Assembly: GCA_963763305.1 (NCBI GenBank)
Contig: CAVXNP010000001.1
Location: 682,001 to 746,000 of the forward strand
Direction: 5' to 3'
Length of the DNA stretch: 64,000 nucleotides
Source: CAVXNP01 sp963763305
Lineage (GTDB): Bacteria > Pseudomonadota > Gammaproteobacteria > Xanthomonadales > Rhodanobacteraceae
Shown here: piece by piece, positions 9,001 through 18,238 of the stretch
Position numbering within the stretch: position 1 is the first letter of the stretch
Layout of the letters: each line of letters starts with the position of its first letter
The notes under the pieces: model-generated
Database searches by the model: none
What the model was told of the DNA's origin: nothing
The model's input: the letters and a program-made list of their open reading frames with translations, nothing else
Program-made: the position numbers and the translations under genes

Positions 9001-11847
9001 ATGATGTTCGTACCTGGTCAACGTTGGATTTCCACCGCCGAACCCGAACTGGGTCTTGGCACCGTCCTGCGCGTGGAGGGCCGCGGCGTGCAGGTGCTGT
9101 TCGCCAAGGCCGGTGTTCTGCGCCCCTACGCGATGGACTCGGCGCCCCTGGTGCGGGCCGAGTTCCGTGCCGGCCAGCGCGTGGCCGGCAAGGGCCTGGC
9201 GTTCCTGGTGGAGCGGGTGGAGGTCAAGGAGGACCTGCTGATCTATCGCGGCGAAGGCCGCGAGCTCCATGAGGGCCAGCTCGACGACGAACAAAGCGTC
9301 AGCCAGGCCGACGATCGGCTGATTGGCGGCCGCACCGACACCGTAGCCCAGTTCGAGCTGCGCCTGGACGGGCTGCGCCGGCTGGCGCGGGCGCGGCGTT
9401 CGCCTGCGTGGGGCCTTGGCGCCGCGCGTATCGGACTGGTCCCGCACCAGTTGCGCGTGGCCGGCATCGCTGCCGCACGCAGGCCACCGCGGGTGCTGCT
9501 GGCCGACGAGGTGGGTCTGGGCAAGACCATCGAGGCGGGCATGATCGTGGCGCGCCAGCTGGCCACCGGACGCGCGTCGCGCGTGCTGCTGCTGGTTCCG
9601 GACACGCTGGTCTACCAGTGGTTCGTGGAACTGCTGCGACGCTTCAACCTCGGCTTCGCGATCTACGACGAGGAGCGCTGCGAAGCGCTCGAGCAGCCCG
9701 GCCAGGACAACGGCAATCCGTTCGAGGACGAGCAGCTGGTTATCGCCGACTTCGACTTTCTCGAACGCAACCCCAAGCGCACCGCTCAATTGCTGGAGGC
9801 ACGCTGGGACATGCTGGTGGTGGACGAGGCCCACCATCTGGCGTGGAATCCGGAACAAGCCAGCCCGCGCTACACCCTGGTCGAGCAGTTGGCGCAGCAG
9901 ACGCCCGGCGTGATCCTGCTCACGGCCACGCCCGAGCAGCTCGGCCGCAGCGGCCACTTCGCCCGCCTGCGTCTGCTCGACCCCCAGCGTTACCAGGACC
10001 TGGATGCGTACCTGGCCGAGGCGGACCAGTTCCAGTCGCTGTCGCCGATCGCTGACCGGCTGCTCGACGGCGAGCCGCTGGAAGCGTCACAGCGGGAACG
10101 GCTGCGCCATGCGTTTGCCGACGACGCCACGCTGCTGGCACAACTCGAAGACAGCACCCGGCCCGAACATGCCCGCGCGATCCTGGCCGCGCTGATCGAC
10201 CGCCACGGCACCGGCCGTACCATGTTCCGCAACCGCCGCGCCGGCATCGGTGGCTTTCCGGACCGCACGCCATGCTGGGAGCTGGTCGAGGCCGACCTGC
10301 TCGACGACAACGCACGGCAGTCGCTGCTGGCCGAATTCCATGCCGACATCCAGCAGCCGGCCCCGTCGCTGGAGCTGGACTACGCCGGCGATCCGCGACT
10401 GGACGCCCTGGTCGGCCTGCTCGAGGAGCATCCGCAGGACAAGTTCCTGCTGATCTGCCGCAGCCAGGCCAAGGTGCTGGCGCTGGAAGAGGCCTTGCGC
10501 ACCCGCAGCGGGGTCGGCGTGGCACGCTTCCACGAAGGGCTGGGCATCGTGCAGCGGGATCGCAACGCGGCCTACTTCGCGCAACCGGACGGCGCTCGCC
10601 TGCTGCTGTGCTCGGAGATCGGCTCCGAAGGGCGCAACTTCCAGTTCGCCCATCGGCTGGTGCTGTGGGACCTGCCGCTGGACCCGGACCTGCTCGAGCA
10701 GCGCATCGGGCGACTGGACCGCATCGGCCAGAAGCACGACATCCAGATCCACATCCTGGCCGTTACCGACAGCGCCCAGCACGTCCTGGCGCGCTGGTAC
10801 GACGAGGGCGTCAACGCCTTCCGCCAGAGTCCGGCCGATGGCCGCGAATTGCTGCGCCGGTTCGGTCCGACGCTGGCCCGGCTGGCCGACCAGCATGCCC
10901 GTGGCGAGGACAACCGCGACCAGGAGCTGGAAGTGCTGCTGGCCGAGACTCGCGCCAGCCACGAGCAGATGGCCGAGCTGATCCGCTCCGGCCGCGATCA
11001 CCTGCTGGAACTGGCCGCCACCCGCGATCCGCATGCCGAGGAGCTGGCCCAGGCCTTCCGTCACGAGGAGGACGACCCCGGCCGCGACGCCTTCGTGCAG
11101 CGCCTGCTGGAATCGTTCGGCATCCACGCCGAGGAGTTGGGCTCGCAGGTGCTGCTGCTGGACCCGCAGTACCTGTCCACCGATGCCCTGCCCGGCTTCG
11201 CCGACGGCCCGATCTCGGCCACCTTTTCGCGCGAGGTGGCGCTGGCCCGCGAGGAGCTGCCGCTGCTGCGGCTGGACCACCCGCTGGTGCAGGGCGCGCT
11301 GGAGCTGGCGCTGTCCGGGGAACAAGGCAATGCCGCGTTCATGGTGGACGACGCCCTGCCCGCGCGGACGGCGCTGCTGCAGGCGGTCTACCTGCTCGAA
11401 TGCGTGGCCGATCGCCGACTCGACGCCGAACGTTTCCTGCCGACGATGCCGATCGTGGTCACGGTGGACACCCGGCTGGCCGAGCGCGCGGACTTCGAGC
11501 CCAGCGACGCCGCCGTGCGCCGTGCCGCCGACCGCAACATCGAGGTGGCGCGTTATCGCAAGTTCCTCAACAAACTGGTGCCGCCGATGCTCGGCCGCAC
11601 CGAGGCGATCGCCACCGAGCGCGGTCAGGCCAGCATCGACGAGGCGGTGGCGCGTGCCACCGAAACGCTGGATGCGGACCTGTCACGGCTGCTGGCGCTT
11701 CGCGCGGTGAACCCGTCGATCAGCCAGGCCGAGATCGACGCGGTCAGCGACGAGCGCAGCCAGTTGCTGGCCGCCCTGCCGCAATCGCGCCTGCGACTGG
11801 ACGCGGTCCGCTTCGTGGTCAGCGGGGACTTTCTCGCCTTGCGATGA
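9001..11847 (+). CDS. rapA: RNA polymerase-associated ATPase RapA
   Basis: A 948-residue Swi2/Snf2 ATPase that recycles RNA polymerase by reactivating stalled complexes after transcription. The N-terminal Tudor/SH3-like part (about 1-110) opens with FVPGQRWISTAEPELGLGTV. Walker A is in LADEVGLGKTIEAGM near residue 167, and the Walker B box VVDEAHHL is near 274. The C-terminal helicase lobe has SEGRNFQFAHRLVLWDLP and the motif VI sequence QRIGRLDRIGQ. Length matches E. coli RapA (968 residues). Two adjacent ATG codons are possible starts and no strong ribosome binding site is visible. It converges on the FmdE-like gene with a 2-bp gap. Confidence 0.95.
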   Translation: MMFVPGQRWISTAEPELGLGTVLRVEGRGVQVLFAKAGVLRPYAMDSAPLVRAEFRAGQRVAGKGLAFLVERVEVKEDLLIYRGEGRELHEGQLDDEQSVSQADDRLIGGRTDTVAQFELRLDGLRRLARARRSPAWGLGAARIGLVPHQLRVAGIAAARRPPRVLLADEVGLGKTIEAGMIVARQLATGRASRVLLLVPDTLVYQWFVELLRRFNLGFAIYDEERCEALEQPGQDNGNPFEDEQLVIADFDFLERNPKRTAQLLEARWDMLVVDEAHHLAWNPEQASPRYTLVEQLAQQTPGVILLTATPEQLGRSGHFARLRLLDPQRYQDLDAYLAEADQFQSLSPIADRLLDGEPLEASQRERLRHAFADDATLLAQLEDSTRPEHARAILAALIDRHGTGRTMFRNRRAGIGGFPDRTPCWELVEADLLDDNARQSLLAEFHADIQQPAPSLELDYAGDPRLDALVGLLEEHPQDKFLLICRSQAKVLALEEALRTRSGVGVARFHEGLGIVQRDRNAAYFAQPDGARLLLCSEIGSEGRNFQFAHRLVLWDLPLDPDLLEQRIGRLDRIGQKHDIQIHILAVTDSAQHVLARWYDEGVNAFRQSPADGRELLRRFGPTLARLADQHARGEDNRDQELEVLLAETRASHEQMAELIRSGRDHLLELAATRDPHAEELAQAFRHEEDDPGRDAFVQRLLESFGIHAEELGSQVLLLDPQYLSTDALPGFADGPISATFSREVALAREELPLLRLDHPLVQGALELALSGEQGNAAFMVDDALPARTALLQAVYLLECVADRRLDAERFLPTMPIVVTVDTRLAERADFEPSDAAVRRAADRNIEVARYRKFLNKLVPPMLGRTEAIATERGQASIDEAVARATETLDADLSRLLALRAVNPSISQAEIDAVSDERSQLLAALPQSRLRLDAVRFVVSGDFLALR

Positions 11848-11849
11848 GG

Positions 11850-12470
11850 CTACCGGACAGGCTCCGGGTGCACGCGGATGACCCGCGGATCGTCCGCGTG
11901 CTCCAGCAGCAGCCGGCGCACACGCGCTTGCCACGTTTCGCCAAAGGCGCGGCGTTGCGTGGCGTCGGCGTTGCCCTGCACGACCATGCCCAGCAGTGTC
12001 CGCTGCGCCGGATCGGGCGGCACCGCGGACAGGTCCAGTGACAACGCCACGCTGGCCCCCGAGTCGGGCCGGCCGAACACGATGCCCTGCCCGGTCGGTG
12101 CCGCGGCATGCGTCAACAGTCCGCTGCGCACGTGCCGGCCACCCAGGCCGTGGAAGCCGTTGTCGGCAGCGGCCCCGGTGAGCAAGGTCAGCACCTGGGC
12201 CACGACGCCGGTGGTGCCGTCGCTGGCGGGGGCCGGCATGTGCACGCTGACCCCGCCGCGTTCGGGCAGCTGATCGGGATACAACCTCGCCAGCGCCGCA
12301 CGGCCGAGCAGGAAGGCGCCTGCCACGGTGGGGCAGGAATGCCCGGCCAGTCGCACGGCATCCGCGTAGCGATATTCCAGCACGCCACCATCGGCCGCAC
12401 CGAGCAGCTCGGCCAGGCCGTCACGCACCCGAACCACCGGCGCGTGCGAGAAGAAGTCCGGAAAGCCCAT
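11850..12470 (-). CDS. FmdE-like domain protein
   Basis: A 206-residue soluble protein. The segment YADAVRLAGHSCPTVAGAFLLGRAAL (split at about residues 36-60) has the His-x-x-Cys-Pro arrangement of the FmdE family, named after a protein of the formylmethanofuran dehydrogenase operon. Family assignment rests on this motif and overall layout, so it is moderate. It starts 7 bp after the DUF2249 gene ends and the two must be co-transcribed. The conserved HSCP could bind a metal. The biochemical role is unknown. Confidence 0.65.
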   Translation of the reverse strand: MGFPDFFSHAPVVRVRDGLAELLGAADGGVLEYRYADAVRLAGHSCPTVAGAFLLGRAALARLYPDQLPERGGVSVHMPAPASDGTTGVVAQVLTLLTGAAADNGFHGLGGRHVRSGLLTHAAAPTGQGIVFGRPDSGASVALSLDLSAVPPDPAQRTLLGMVVQGNADATQRRAFGETWQARVRRLLLEHADDPRVIRVHPEPVR

Positions 12471-12476
12471 GCGACC

Positions 12477-12734
12477 TCAGCCTGACACGCCGAAATCGAT
12501 CACCACCCCCGCCGGCTCGCGTTGCACGTACTCCACCGTGAGCACGTCGCCATAGCGCTGGCGAAGCTGGTCGATCAGCGGCAGCGGGTCATGGTCGTTG
12601 ATGAAACGCATGCGCTCGCCCGGCTGCAATACGCCCAGCGCGCCGAAGATGGCCGAGTGGCGGAAGCGCCGCGCGATGCCGCGGGCGTCGAAAACATGGG
12701 TGGAATCCGGAGTGAGCGGCGACGGAGCGTGCAT
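12477..12734 (-). CDS. DUF2249 domain protein
   Basis: An 85-residue protein matching the DUF2249 pattern: an N-terminal VFDARGI, a central LQPGERMRFINDHDPLPLIDQL (about residues 35-57), and a C-terminal beta strand. This fold resembles the TusA/SirA family. DUF2249 genes are often found beside nitric-oxide and denitrification genes in proteobacteria, but none of those are in this window. It is the first gene of a two-gene operon with the FmdE-like protein. The ribosome binding site is weak. Function is unknown. Confidence 0.75.
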   Translation of the reverse strand: MHAPSPLTPDSTHVFDARGIARRFRHSAIFGALGVLQPGERMRFINDHDPLPLIDQLRQRYGDVLTVEYVQREPAGVVIDFGVSG

Positions 12735-12839
12735 GGGGAAGTACCGGCGGGGGAAGATGCCGCCAGCATGCGCCTGCCGCCGCGGTGAGAGCCATGACCT
12801 GCATCAACCGACCCTGCGCCGGCCGCCGGGCCGTCCCGC

Positions 12840-13490
12840 TCAGCGCATCAGTCGGCGACGCGGCTTGATCGGGAACTTGCCGCGCCAGTACTGGATCAGC
12901 AGGTAGCCACCGAGCATGCCGCCCAGGTGGGCGAAGTGCGCCACCCCCGCCTGGGTACCGGTGACGCCCATGAACAGCTCCACCACGGCGTAGCCGGTGA
13001 CGAACAGCCAGGCCGGCATCGGGATCGGCAGGAAGATCAGCATCACCTTCTCGTGGGGATACAGCATGCCGAACGCCAGCAGCAGTCCGAAGATGGCGCC
13101 GGACGCACCCAGCGTCGGATAGAAGCCGAAGGTGAAGTACTTCACCACGAACAGCTGCGCCAACGCCGCCACCAGCAGGCAGACGAAGTAGTAGATCGTG
13201 AAGTTGCGGCCGCCGAACAGGCGCTCGATCGGGCCGCCGAACATGAACAGGGCCAGCATGTTGAACGCGATATGCATGCCGTTGCCATGCATGAACGCGT
13301 ACGTGATCAACTGCCAGGGGCGAAAGCCGACGGCCGCCACGCCGCTGGCAGTCCGGGCAAGCTGGTCCGGCCCCAGCGGCCACAGCGCGAAGTGCACCAG
13401 CATGGGATCGCGAAACAGCAACTGCAGAAGATAGACCGCCACGTTGGCGATCAACAGGTTGCGGGTGACCGGGGGAAGGTCGAAAGGCAT
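12840..13490 (-). CDS. Rhomboid-family intramembrane serine protease
   Basis: A 216-residue polytopic membrane protease that cleaves transmembrane substrates within the bilayer. The catalytic serine is in TLGASGAIFG (Ser130). The catalytic histidine is in AHFAHLGGMLGG (His188). The conserved HGNGMHIAFNM in helix 2 (about residues 69-79) carries the stabilising His and Asn. About six helices are visible, as in GlpG-type rhomboids. The ATG at 13490 is chosen because AAAGGA lies seven bases upstream. Substrate is unknown and the gene appears to stand alone. Confidence 0.92.
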   Translation of the reverse strand: MPFDLPPVTRNLLIANVAVYLLQLLFRDPMLVHFALWPLGPDQLARTASGVAAVGFRPWQLITYAFMHGNGMHIAFNMLALFMFGGPIERLFGGRNFTIYYFVCLLVAALAQLFVVKYFTFGFYPTLGASGAIFGLLLAFGMLYPHEKVMLIFLPIPMPAWLFVTGYAVVELFMGVTGTQAGVAHFAHLGGMLGGYLLIQYWRGKFPIKPRRRLMR

Positions 13491-13579
13491 GGGCTCGTCC
13501 TTTGGCAAGCCCCCAGCCTAGCCGCAGGCCGGACGATCGCCAACCCGTCGGCCCTGCCAGGCGCATCCGGATGGAACGG

Positions 13580-14203
13580 TCAGCCCCGGTTGTCCATCCC
13601 GCGCGGCCGACGGGCACCGACGAAGCGGCGCGACCAGTACGTCTCGCCCATGCTGGAGACCTGCACCGTCTTGCCGGCCGAGGGCGAGTGGATGAAGCGC
13701 CCGTCGTCCAGATAGATGCCCACATGCGAGACACGTTGCCGGCCACGGGTATGGAAGAAGACCAGATCGCCCGGCATCAGCTCGCTGCGCGCCACCTGAC
13801 GGCCGGCCCGGAACTGGCTGGCCGATGTCACCGGCAGTTGCAGGCCCAGCGCGCGGGCGAACACGTAACGCACGAAGCCGCTGCAGTCGAACCCGGTCGC
13901 CGGGTTGTTGCCGCCACGCACGTAACGCACCGCGCGCAGCTTCATCGCCAGCGCGACCAGGCTGTCGCGCTGGCTGTTTGCCTGACCCGGTTCGGCGGCC
14001 GGCCGGGCCAGCAGCTCGCTGCCGCCTGGCCAGGCAGGTGCCGGATCGATCCCGTAGCGCGGAAACGCCGTGGTTGCGGCATTCATGACGCTGGTCGAGG
14101 GCGTTGGCAGCCAAGCCTGGGCCAGAAGCGACCCCGGAACCATCCCGAGCAGCAGGCAGGCAGCGGCGACCCAACGCGCGGAAAGCATGCGGTGATATCC
14201 CAT
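13580..14203 (-). CDS. NlpC/P60 (C40) family cell-wall peptidase
   Basis: A 207-residue exported protein with a signal peptide ending near SLLAQA (residue 30). The C-terminal NlpC/P60 domain (about 80-200) has the catalytic Cys107 in GFDCSGFVRYVF, His160 in RVSHVGIYLDDG, and His172 in RFIHSPSAG. Such enzymes cut the D-Glu-diaminopimelate bond of peptidoglycan stem peptides. A second in-frame ATG at 14188 (MLSARW) is an equally good start because neither has a strong ribosome binding site. It is similar in size to E. coli Spr/MepS-type proteins. Confidence 0.9.
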   Translation of the reverse strand: MGYHRMLSARWVAAACLLLGMVPGSLLAQAWLPTPSTSVMNAATTAFPRYGIDPAPAWPGGSELLARPAAEPGQANSQRDSLVALAMKLRAVRYVRGGNNPATGFDCSGFVRYVFARALGLQLPVTSASQFRAGRQVARSELMPGDLVFFHTRGRQRVSHVGIYLDDGRFIHSPSAGKTVQVSSMGETYWSRRFVGARRPRGMDNRG

Positions 14204-14346
14204 CGGCAGGTGGTGGACCAGGCAAGGCGACCGAAGAACCGGCGCCCGATGCGAGCGACGTTAGCAAAGCCGCATCGCACGGATGTTGGATCGGCGTTAA
14301 CCCGGGGCATCGGCGGGAGCGGCGGCGCTTGCCGGCAAGCCACCAT

Positions 14347-15051
14347 TCAGGTGGCGTGCCGCGCGCCGAAAATCGCGCTGCCGATGCGCACTTCGGTGGC
14401 GCCCTCGGCGATCGCCAGCGGAAAGTCCCCGCTCATGCCCATCGACAGCCGGGGCAACGCGTGCCCACGCTCCCTCGCCTGGTCGCGCAGCTCGCGCAGA
14501 CCGCGGAAGCACAAGCGCACCCGCTGTTCATCGTCGCTGTTCACCGCCACCGTCATCAAGCCGCGCAGCCGCAGGTTGGGGTAGTCCCCCAGGCGGTCGA
14601 GGAAGGCCGGCAGCTCGGCCGGCGGCACGCCGGACTTGCTCGGCTCATCGGAGGTCTTGACCTGCACCAGCACGTCGATCGACCGCTGCCCGGCCTCCAG
14701 GCGCCGTTGCAGTGCGTCGGCCAGCTCGATCCGGTCCAGCGACTGCACCTCGCTGGCCAGCCGGGCCACGTCCCTGGCCTTGTTGGTCTGCACATGGCCG
14801 ATCACCACCCACTCGATCGCGCAGTCGGCCAGCGGCGCCGCCTTGTCGCGGATTTCCTGCAGCCTGTTTTCGCCGAAGCGATGCAGGCCCAGGGCTACCG
14901 CCTGGCGGATCACATCGACGCCAAAGGTCTTGCTGACCGGCAGGATCGACACCTCCGACGGATCGCGGCCCGCCGCACGGCAGGCCGCGTCCACCCGCGC
15001 CCGTACGGCGGCCCAGCGGCTGGCAATCGAGTCGGAATCAGGCGGCAACAT
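14347..15051 (-). CDS. YggS-family PLP homeostasis protein
   Basis: A 234-residue single-domain PLP-binding TIM barrel of the YggS/PROSC family, which buffers pyridoxal 5'-phosphate. The PLP lysine is Lys41 in ILPVSKTF. Other family marks are FGENRLQEI (about 76-84), WVVIGHVQTNK (the family has W-HFIG-LQ-NK) and SMGMSGDFPLAI near 207, followed by VRIGSAIFGAR. The start has an AAGGA site seven bases upstream. The variant GHVQTNK replaces the more usual GPLQRNK. It is often linked to pilT or proC in other genomes, but not here. Confidence 0.92.
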   Translation of the reverse strand: MLPPDSDSIASRWAAVRARVDAACRAAGRDPSEVSILPVSKTFGVDVIRQAVALGLHRFGENRLQEIRDKAAPLADCAIEWVVIGHVQTNKARDVARLASEVQSLDRIELADALQRRLEAGQRSIDVLVQVKTSDEPSKSGVPPAELPAFLDRLGDYPNLRLRGLMTVAVNSDDEQRVRLCFRGLRELRDQARERGHALPRLSMGMSGDFPLAIAEGATEVRIGSAIFGARHAT

Positions 15052-15110
15052 GGAGCAGTCCTTCGGGTACACCCGCCAGCCGCGTCCGCGGTGGCGCGGG
15101 CGCGCCGGAA

Positions 15111-16535
15111 TCAGGCTTTGGCGTTCTGCCGATAGTGCCGGGCCACCACCTCGGCCACCACCATGGTTACCTTCTTGCCCATCGGGATATGCAGGAACTC
15201 GTTGGGGCCGTGGGCGTTTGAATGCGGCCCCAGCACACCGGTGATCAGGAACTGCGCCTGCGGGAACTTCTCCCCCAGCATGCCCATGAACGGGATGCTG
15301 CCCCCCTCGCCCATGTACGCCACCGGGGCGCCGAAATAGTGCTGCGAGGCCTCGTCCACGACCTGCGCCAGCCAGGGCGACAGCGGCGGTGCATTCCAGC
15401 CGCTGCCGTTCTTCTCCAGGTTGAAGCTCACCTGGGCGCCGTAGGGCGGATCCTTCTCCAGCAACTGCTTGACGAACTGCCCGGCCCTGGCCCCGTCCAG
15501 GGTCGGCGGCACGCGCAGGCTCAACTTCACCGCGGTGAGCGGGCGCAGCACGTTGCCTGCGCTGTCCAGCGACGGCAACCCATCCATGCCGGTGACCGAC
15601 AGTTGCGGCCGCCAGGTACGGTTGAGCACCAGCTCTACCAGGTCCTCGCTGGCCGGCCGCATGCCTTCGACGAACGGGAACTTGTCGTACACCGCCTCGC
15701 CCAGCACCTCGGTGGTCAGCCGGGCCTGCTCGATGCGCTCCTGCGGGATTTCCACGTGCAGCTCCGTCGGCAGGATCCGGCCAGTGTCGGGATCCTCCAG
15801 CCGCGACAGCAGCTGGCGCAGGATGCGGAAGCTCGACGGCACGATGCCGGAGGCGTCGCCGGAGTGCACGCCTTCCTCGAGCACCTTGACGGTGAGGTCG
15901 CCGCCCATCATGCCGCGCAGCGAGGTGGTCAGCCACAATTGGTCGTAGTTGCCGCAGCCCGAATCCAGGCAGACCACCAGCGAAGGGTTGCCGATGCGCT
16001 CGGCCAGGTGATCCACGTAATGCGGCAGGTCGTAGCTGCCGGACTCCTCGCAGGCCTCGATCATGATCACGCAACGCGCATGCGGCAGGCCCTGCTCATG
16101 CAGCGCCAGCAGGGCGGCCAGCGACCCGAAGATGGCGTAGCCGTCGTCCGCGCCGCCACGACCGTACAACCGGTCCCCCTTGAGCACCGGCTTCCACGGA
16201 CCCAGGTCGTCGGCCCAGCCGCTCATCTCCGGCTGCTTGTCCAGATGGCCGTAAAGCACCACCGTATCGTCACTGCTGCCGGGCACGTCGATGAAGATCA
16301 GCGGCGTCCGCCCCGGCAACCGCACCACCTCCAGTTGCGCCCCGGGCAGCGCGGCCAGCTTGCCCCGCGCCCAGTCCTCCATCAGCTTGACCGCCGCATC
16401 CATGTGGCCGTGCTCGGCCCATTTGGCGTCGAACATGGGGGACTTGTTGGGGATGCGGATGTATTCGACCAGCTGCGGCACGATCTCCTCGTCCCACAGG
16501 CCACTGACGAAGCGCGAAAGGCGGGCGGTATCCAT
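15111..16535 (-). CDS. M20-family metallopeptidase (dipeptidase)
   Basis: A 474-residue cytosolic zinc peptidase. The metal ligand His is in VVLYGHLDKQPEM, the bridging Asp in GRGGADDGYA, and the catalytic Glu in IEACEESGSYDL. A dimerisation domain lies between about residues 210 and 370. The protein resembles the carnosinase/CNDP-like M20 group, which hydrolyses dipeptides. The ATG at 16535 is preceded by AGGAG; the frame is open 25 codons further upstream without a matching site. No signal peptide is seen. Its neighbours give no hint of a dedicated pathway. Confidence 0.92.
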   Translation of the reverse strand: MDTARLSRFVSGLWDEEIVPQLVEYIRIPNKSPMFDAKWAEHGHMDAAVKLMEDWARGKLAALPGAQLEVVRLPGRTPLIFIDVPGSSDDTVVLYGHLDKQPEMSGWADDLGPWKPVLKGDRLYGRGGADDGYAIFGSLAALLALHEQGLPHARCVIMIEACEESGSYDLPHYVDHLAERIGNPSLVVCLDSGCGNYDQLWLTTSLRGMMGGDLTVKVLEEGVHSGDASGIVPSSFRILRQLLSRLEDPDTGRILPTELHVEIPQERIEQARLTTEVLGEAVYDKFPFVEGMRPASEDLVELVLNRTWRPQLSVTGMDGLPSLDSAGNVLRPLTAVKLSLRVPPTLDGARAGQFVKQLLEKDPPYGAQVSFNLEKNGSGWNAPPLSPWLAQVVDEASQHYFGAPVAYMGEGGSIPFMGMLGEKFPQAQFLITGVLGPHSNAHGPNEFLHIPMGKKVTMVVAEVVARHYRQNAKA

Positions 16536-16808
16536 GGGCGACTCCTGCTGACGGCCAAAGCGCCGATTGTACCAGTGCCACGCCGGCGACCCTGGAGCCC
16601 TCCCCACCACTCCCCGGCTGGAGTGCCTTCAGCATGGCCGTCCCGCGCCCACGTCGGGATCGGGCCAGGACCACAGGCGAGCGGGCCTTGCATCGGCAAC
16701 GGTTGCCGCCGCGCACCGACTGCGCTGCCGCAACGGGCGCGCCACAGTGGTCCCACGGCCCGGCGCCGTCGCGGCGGAACCCCGCCGCGCCATCCACGGG
16801 AGAAACCC

Positions 16809-17108
16809 ATGTTCACCAAGATCGCCACTGCCCTCGTCCTTGCCATGGCCTGCAGCCTGCCCGCCTTCGCCGCCACGGCGGTCAACGTCAACAAGGCCGA
16901 TGCGGCCACGCTGGCCAAGTCACTCGACGGGGTCGGCACCGCCAAGGCCCAGGCCATCGTCGCCTGGCGTACCGCCCACGGCCCGTTCAAGAGCGCCTCG
17001 GAGCTGGCCCAGGTCAAGGGCATCGGCCCGTCGCTGCTCGAACGCAACCGCGACGCCATCAAGCTTGGCGATGGCGCCAAGGCCGCTCATGCCAAGGCGC
17101 ACCGGTAA
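16809..17108 (+). CDS. ComEA-like helix-hairpin-helix protein, exported
   Basis: A 99-residue protein with a signal peptide (MFTKIATALVLAMACSLPAFA) and two helix-hairpin-helix motifs. These are in VNVNKADAATLAKSLDGVG (about 26-44) and in the FKSASELAQVKGIGPSLLERN stretch (about 60-80). This is the layout of periplasmic ComEA proteins, which bind incoming DNA during natural transformation. GGGAG lies five bases before the ATG. The 273 bp upstream contain no gene. A competence role is inferred from the family; no other competence genes are in the window. Confidence 0.9.
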   Translation: MFTKIATALVLAMACSLPAFAATAVNVNKADAATLAKSLDGVGTAKAQAIVAWRTAHGPFKSASELAQVKGIGPSLLERNRDAIKLGDGAKAAHAKAHR

Positions 17109-17212
17109 GCGGCCCACTCCGGCCTTGCCCACGGCAAGGCCTCACGGCGCGGCCCTCGCGGTCGCGCCGCTTGGGTTACCATGGCGCCCCGCTTCCGCCG
17201 TTCCTGGCCGCC

Positions 17213-17701
17213 ATGATCCTCCCCCGCTATCGCATCGCCGCCTCCACCATCGGTGGAGCGGGCAAGGGCCTGTTCCTGGACGAGCCGGTGGCCGCCGGCA
17301 GCATCGTGACCGCTCCCGATGCGATCGACCGTACCTGGCGTCGTGCCGAGATCCTGGCCTCGCCCGCCCTGCGCCAACAACAGCACACCAGCGCGCGCTG
17401 GTTCCAGGACCACTACACGCTGTCGCCGGAGTGGCCCGACGAGTGCTACATCAACCACAGCTTCGAGCCGACCGGGCTGTGGCACCTGGGTTTTGTGTTT
17501 GCGCTGGATGATCTGGCCAGCGGCACCGAAATCACGGTGGACTATCGGCACCTGCTGCCGCCCGGAGAAGCGGAGGACTTTATCGACAGCGCCAGCGGTG
17601 AGAAAATCATCGGCCTGCACTGGCATGAGAGCCTGGCCTCAAGTACCCGGGCGCTGGGCCGATTGCTTGAAAAGACCGCCAAATCCGATTGCGATGTCTG
17701 A
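17213..17701 (+). CDS. SET-domain protein (putative protein lysine methyltransferase)
   Basis: A 162-residue small SET-domain protein. The start MILPRYRIAASTIGGAGKGLF matches the SET N-terminal strand with its GxG. The cofactor-binding NHS is at 81-83 in YINHSFEP, and the catalytic-loop tyrosine is in EITVDY (to residue 111), equivalent to the ELTYDY motif. SET proteins transfer methyl groups from S-adenosylmethionine to lysine side chains; bacterial targets are largely unknown. It lacks the post-SET cysteines. The last 8 bp overlap the start of the GNAT gene, implying coupled translation. No clear ribosome binding site is visible. Confidence 0.85.
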   Translation: MILPRYRIAASTIGGAGKGLFLDEPVAAGSIVTAPDAIDRTWRRAEILASPALRQQQHTSARWFQDHYTLSPEWPDECYINHSFEPTGLWHLGFVFALDDLASGTEITVDYRHLLPPGEAEDFIDSASGEKIIGLHWHESLASSTRALGRLLEKTAKSDCDV

Positions 17702-18233
17702 CATACCCACCATCGAAACGGCGCGACTGCGCCTGACCGCGCTGACCGAACGCCATTTCGACGATTACGCCGCGATGCTGGCCGACCCCGACAGCACCCG
17801 CTGGATCGGCGACGGCCAGCCGCTGGACCGCACCAATGCCTGGCGCTCGCTGGCCATGCTGCTGGGGCACTGGCAGCTGCGTGGCTGCGGCATGTGGGCG
17901 CTGGAGCTGAAGGACGGCGGCACATTCATCGGCCGGGCCGGACTGATGTGCCCCGAAGGCTGGCCCGACCTGGAACTGGGCTGGATGCTCAAACCCGAGT
18001 TCCGCCATCACGGCTACGCCACGGAGGCCGGCGCGGCCATCCTCGAGTTTGCCTGGAACCAGTTGCACGCCCGCCGCGTGATCAGCCTGGTGCGCATCGG
18101 CAACCAGGCGTCCGACCGCGTGGCCGAGCGTCTCGGCGGCGAGCACATCGAGGACATGGACTTCTACGGCAGCAACAACCATGTGTTCGCCTACTACCCG
18201 CCCCGCCGGGAGCTGCGGCAGGCCTGGGCCTAG
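17694..18233 (+). CDS. GNAT-family N-acetyltransferase (RimJ/RimL-like)
   Basis: A 179-residue GNAT acetyltransferase of the RimJ/RimL type. It opens with the typical IETARLRLTALTERHFDDY. The acetyl-CoA site is spread over LELGWMLKPEFRHHGYATEA (about 97-116), with the R/Q-x-x-G-x-G/A loop as RHHGYA. It acetylates an amine on a protein or small molecule, not identifiable from sequence. The start overlaps the SET gene by 8 bp, so the two modifying enzymes are probably made together. Confidence 0.88.
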   Translation: MSDIPTIETARLRLTALTERHFDDYAAMLADPDSTRWIGDGQPLDRTNAWRSLAMLLGHWQLRGCGMWALELKDGGTFIGRAGLMCPEGWPDLELGWMLKPEFRHHGYATEAGAAILEFAWNQLHARRVISLVRIGNQASDRVAERLGGEHIEDMDFYGSNNHVFAYYPPRRELRQAWA

Positions 18234-18238
18234 CCTCA

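Noticed and set aside
14347..16074. Apparent 575-codon extension of the YggS-like gene
   Set aside because: The N-terminal part is a shadow of the M20 peptidase gene. ATG 15051 with an AAGGA site gives a normal-sized YggS protein.
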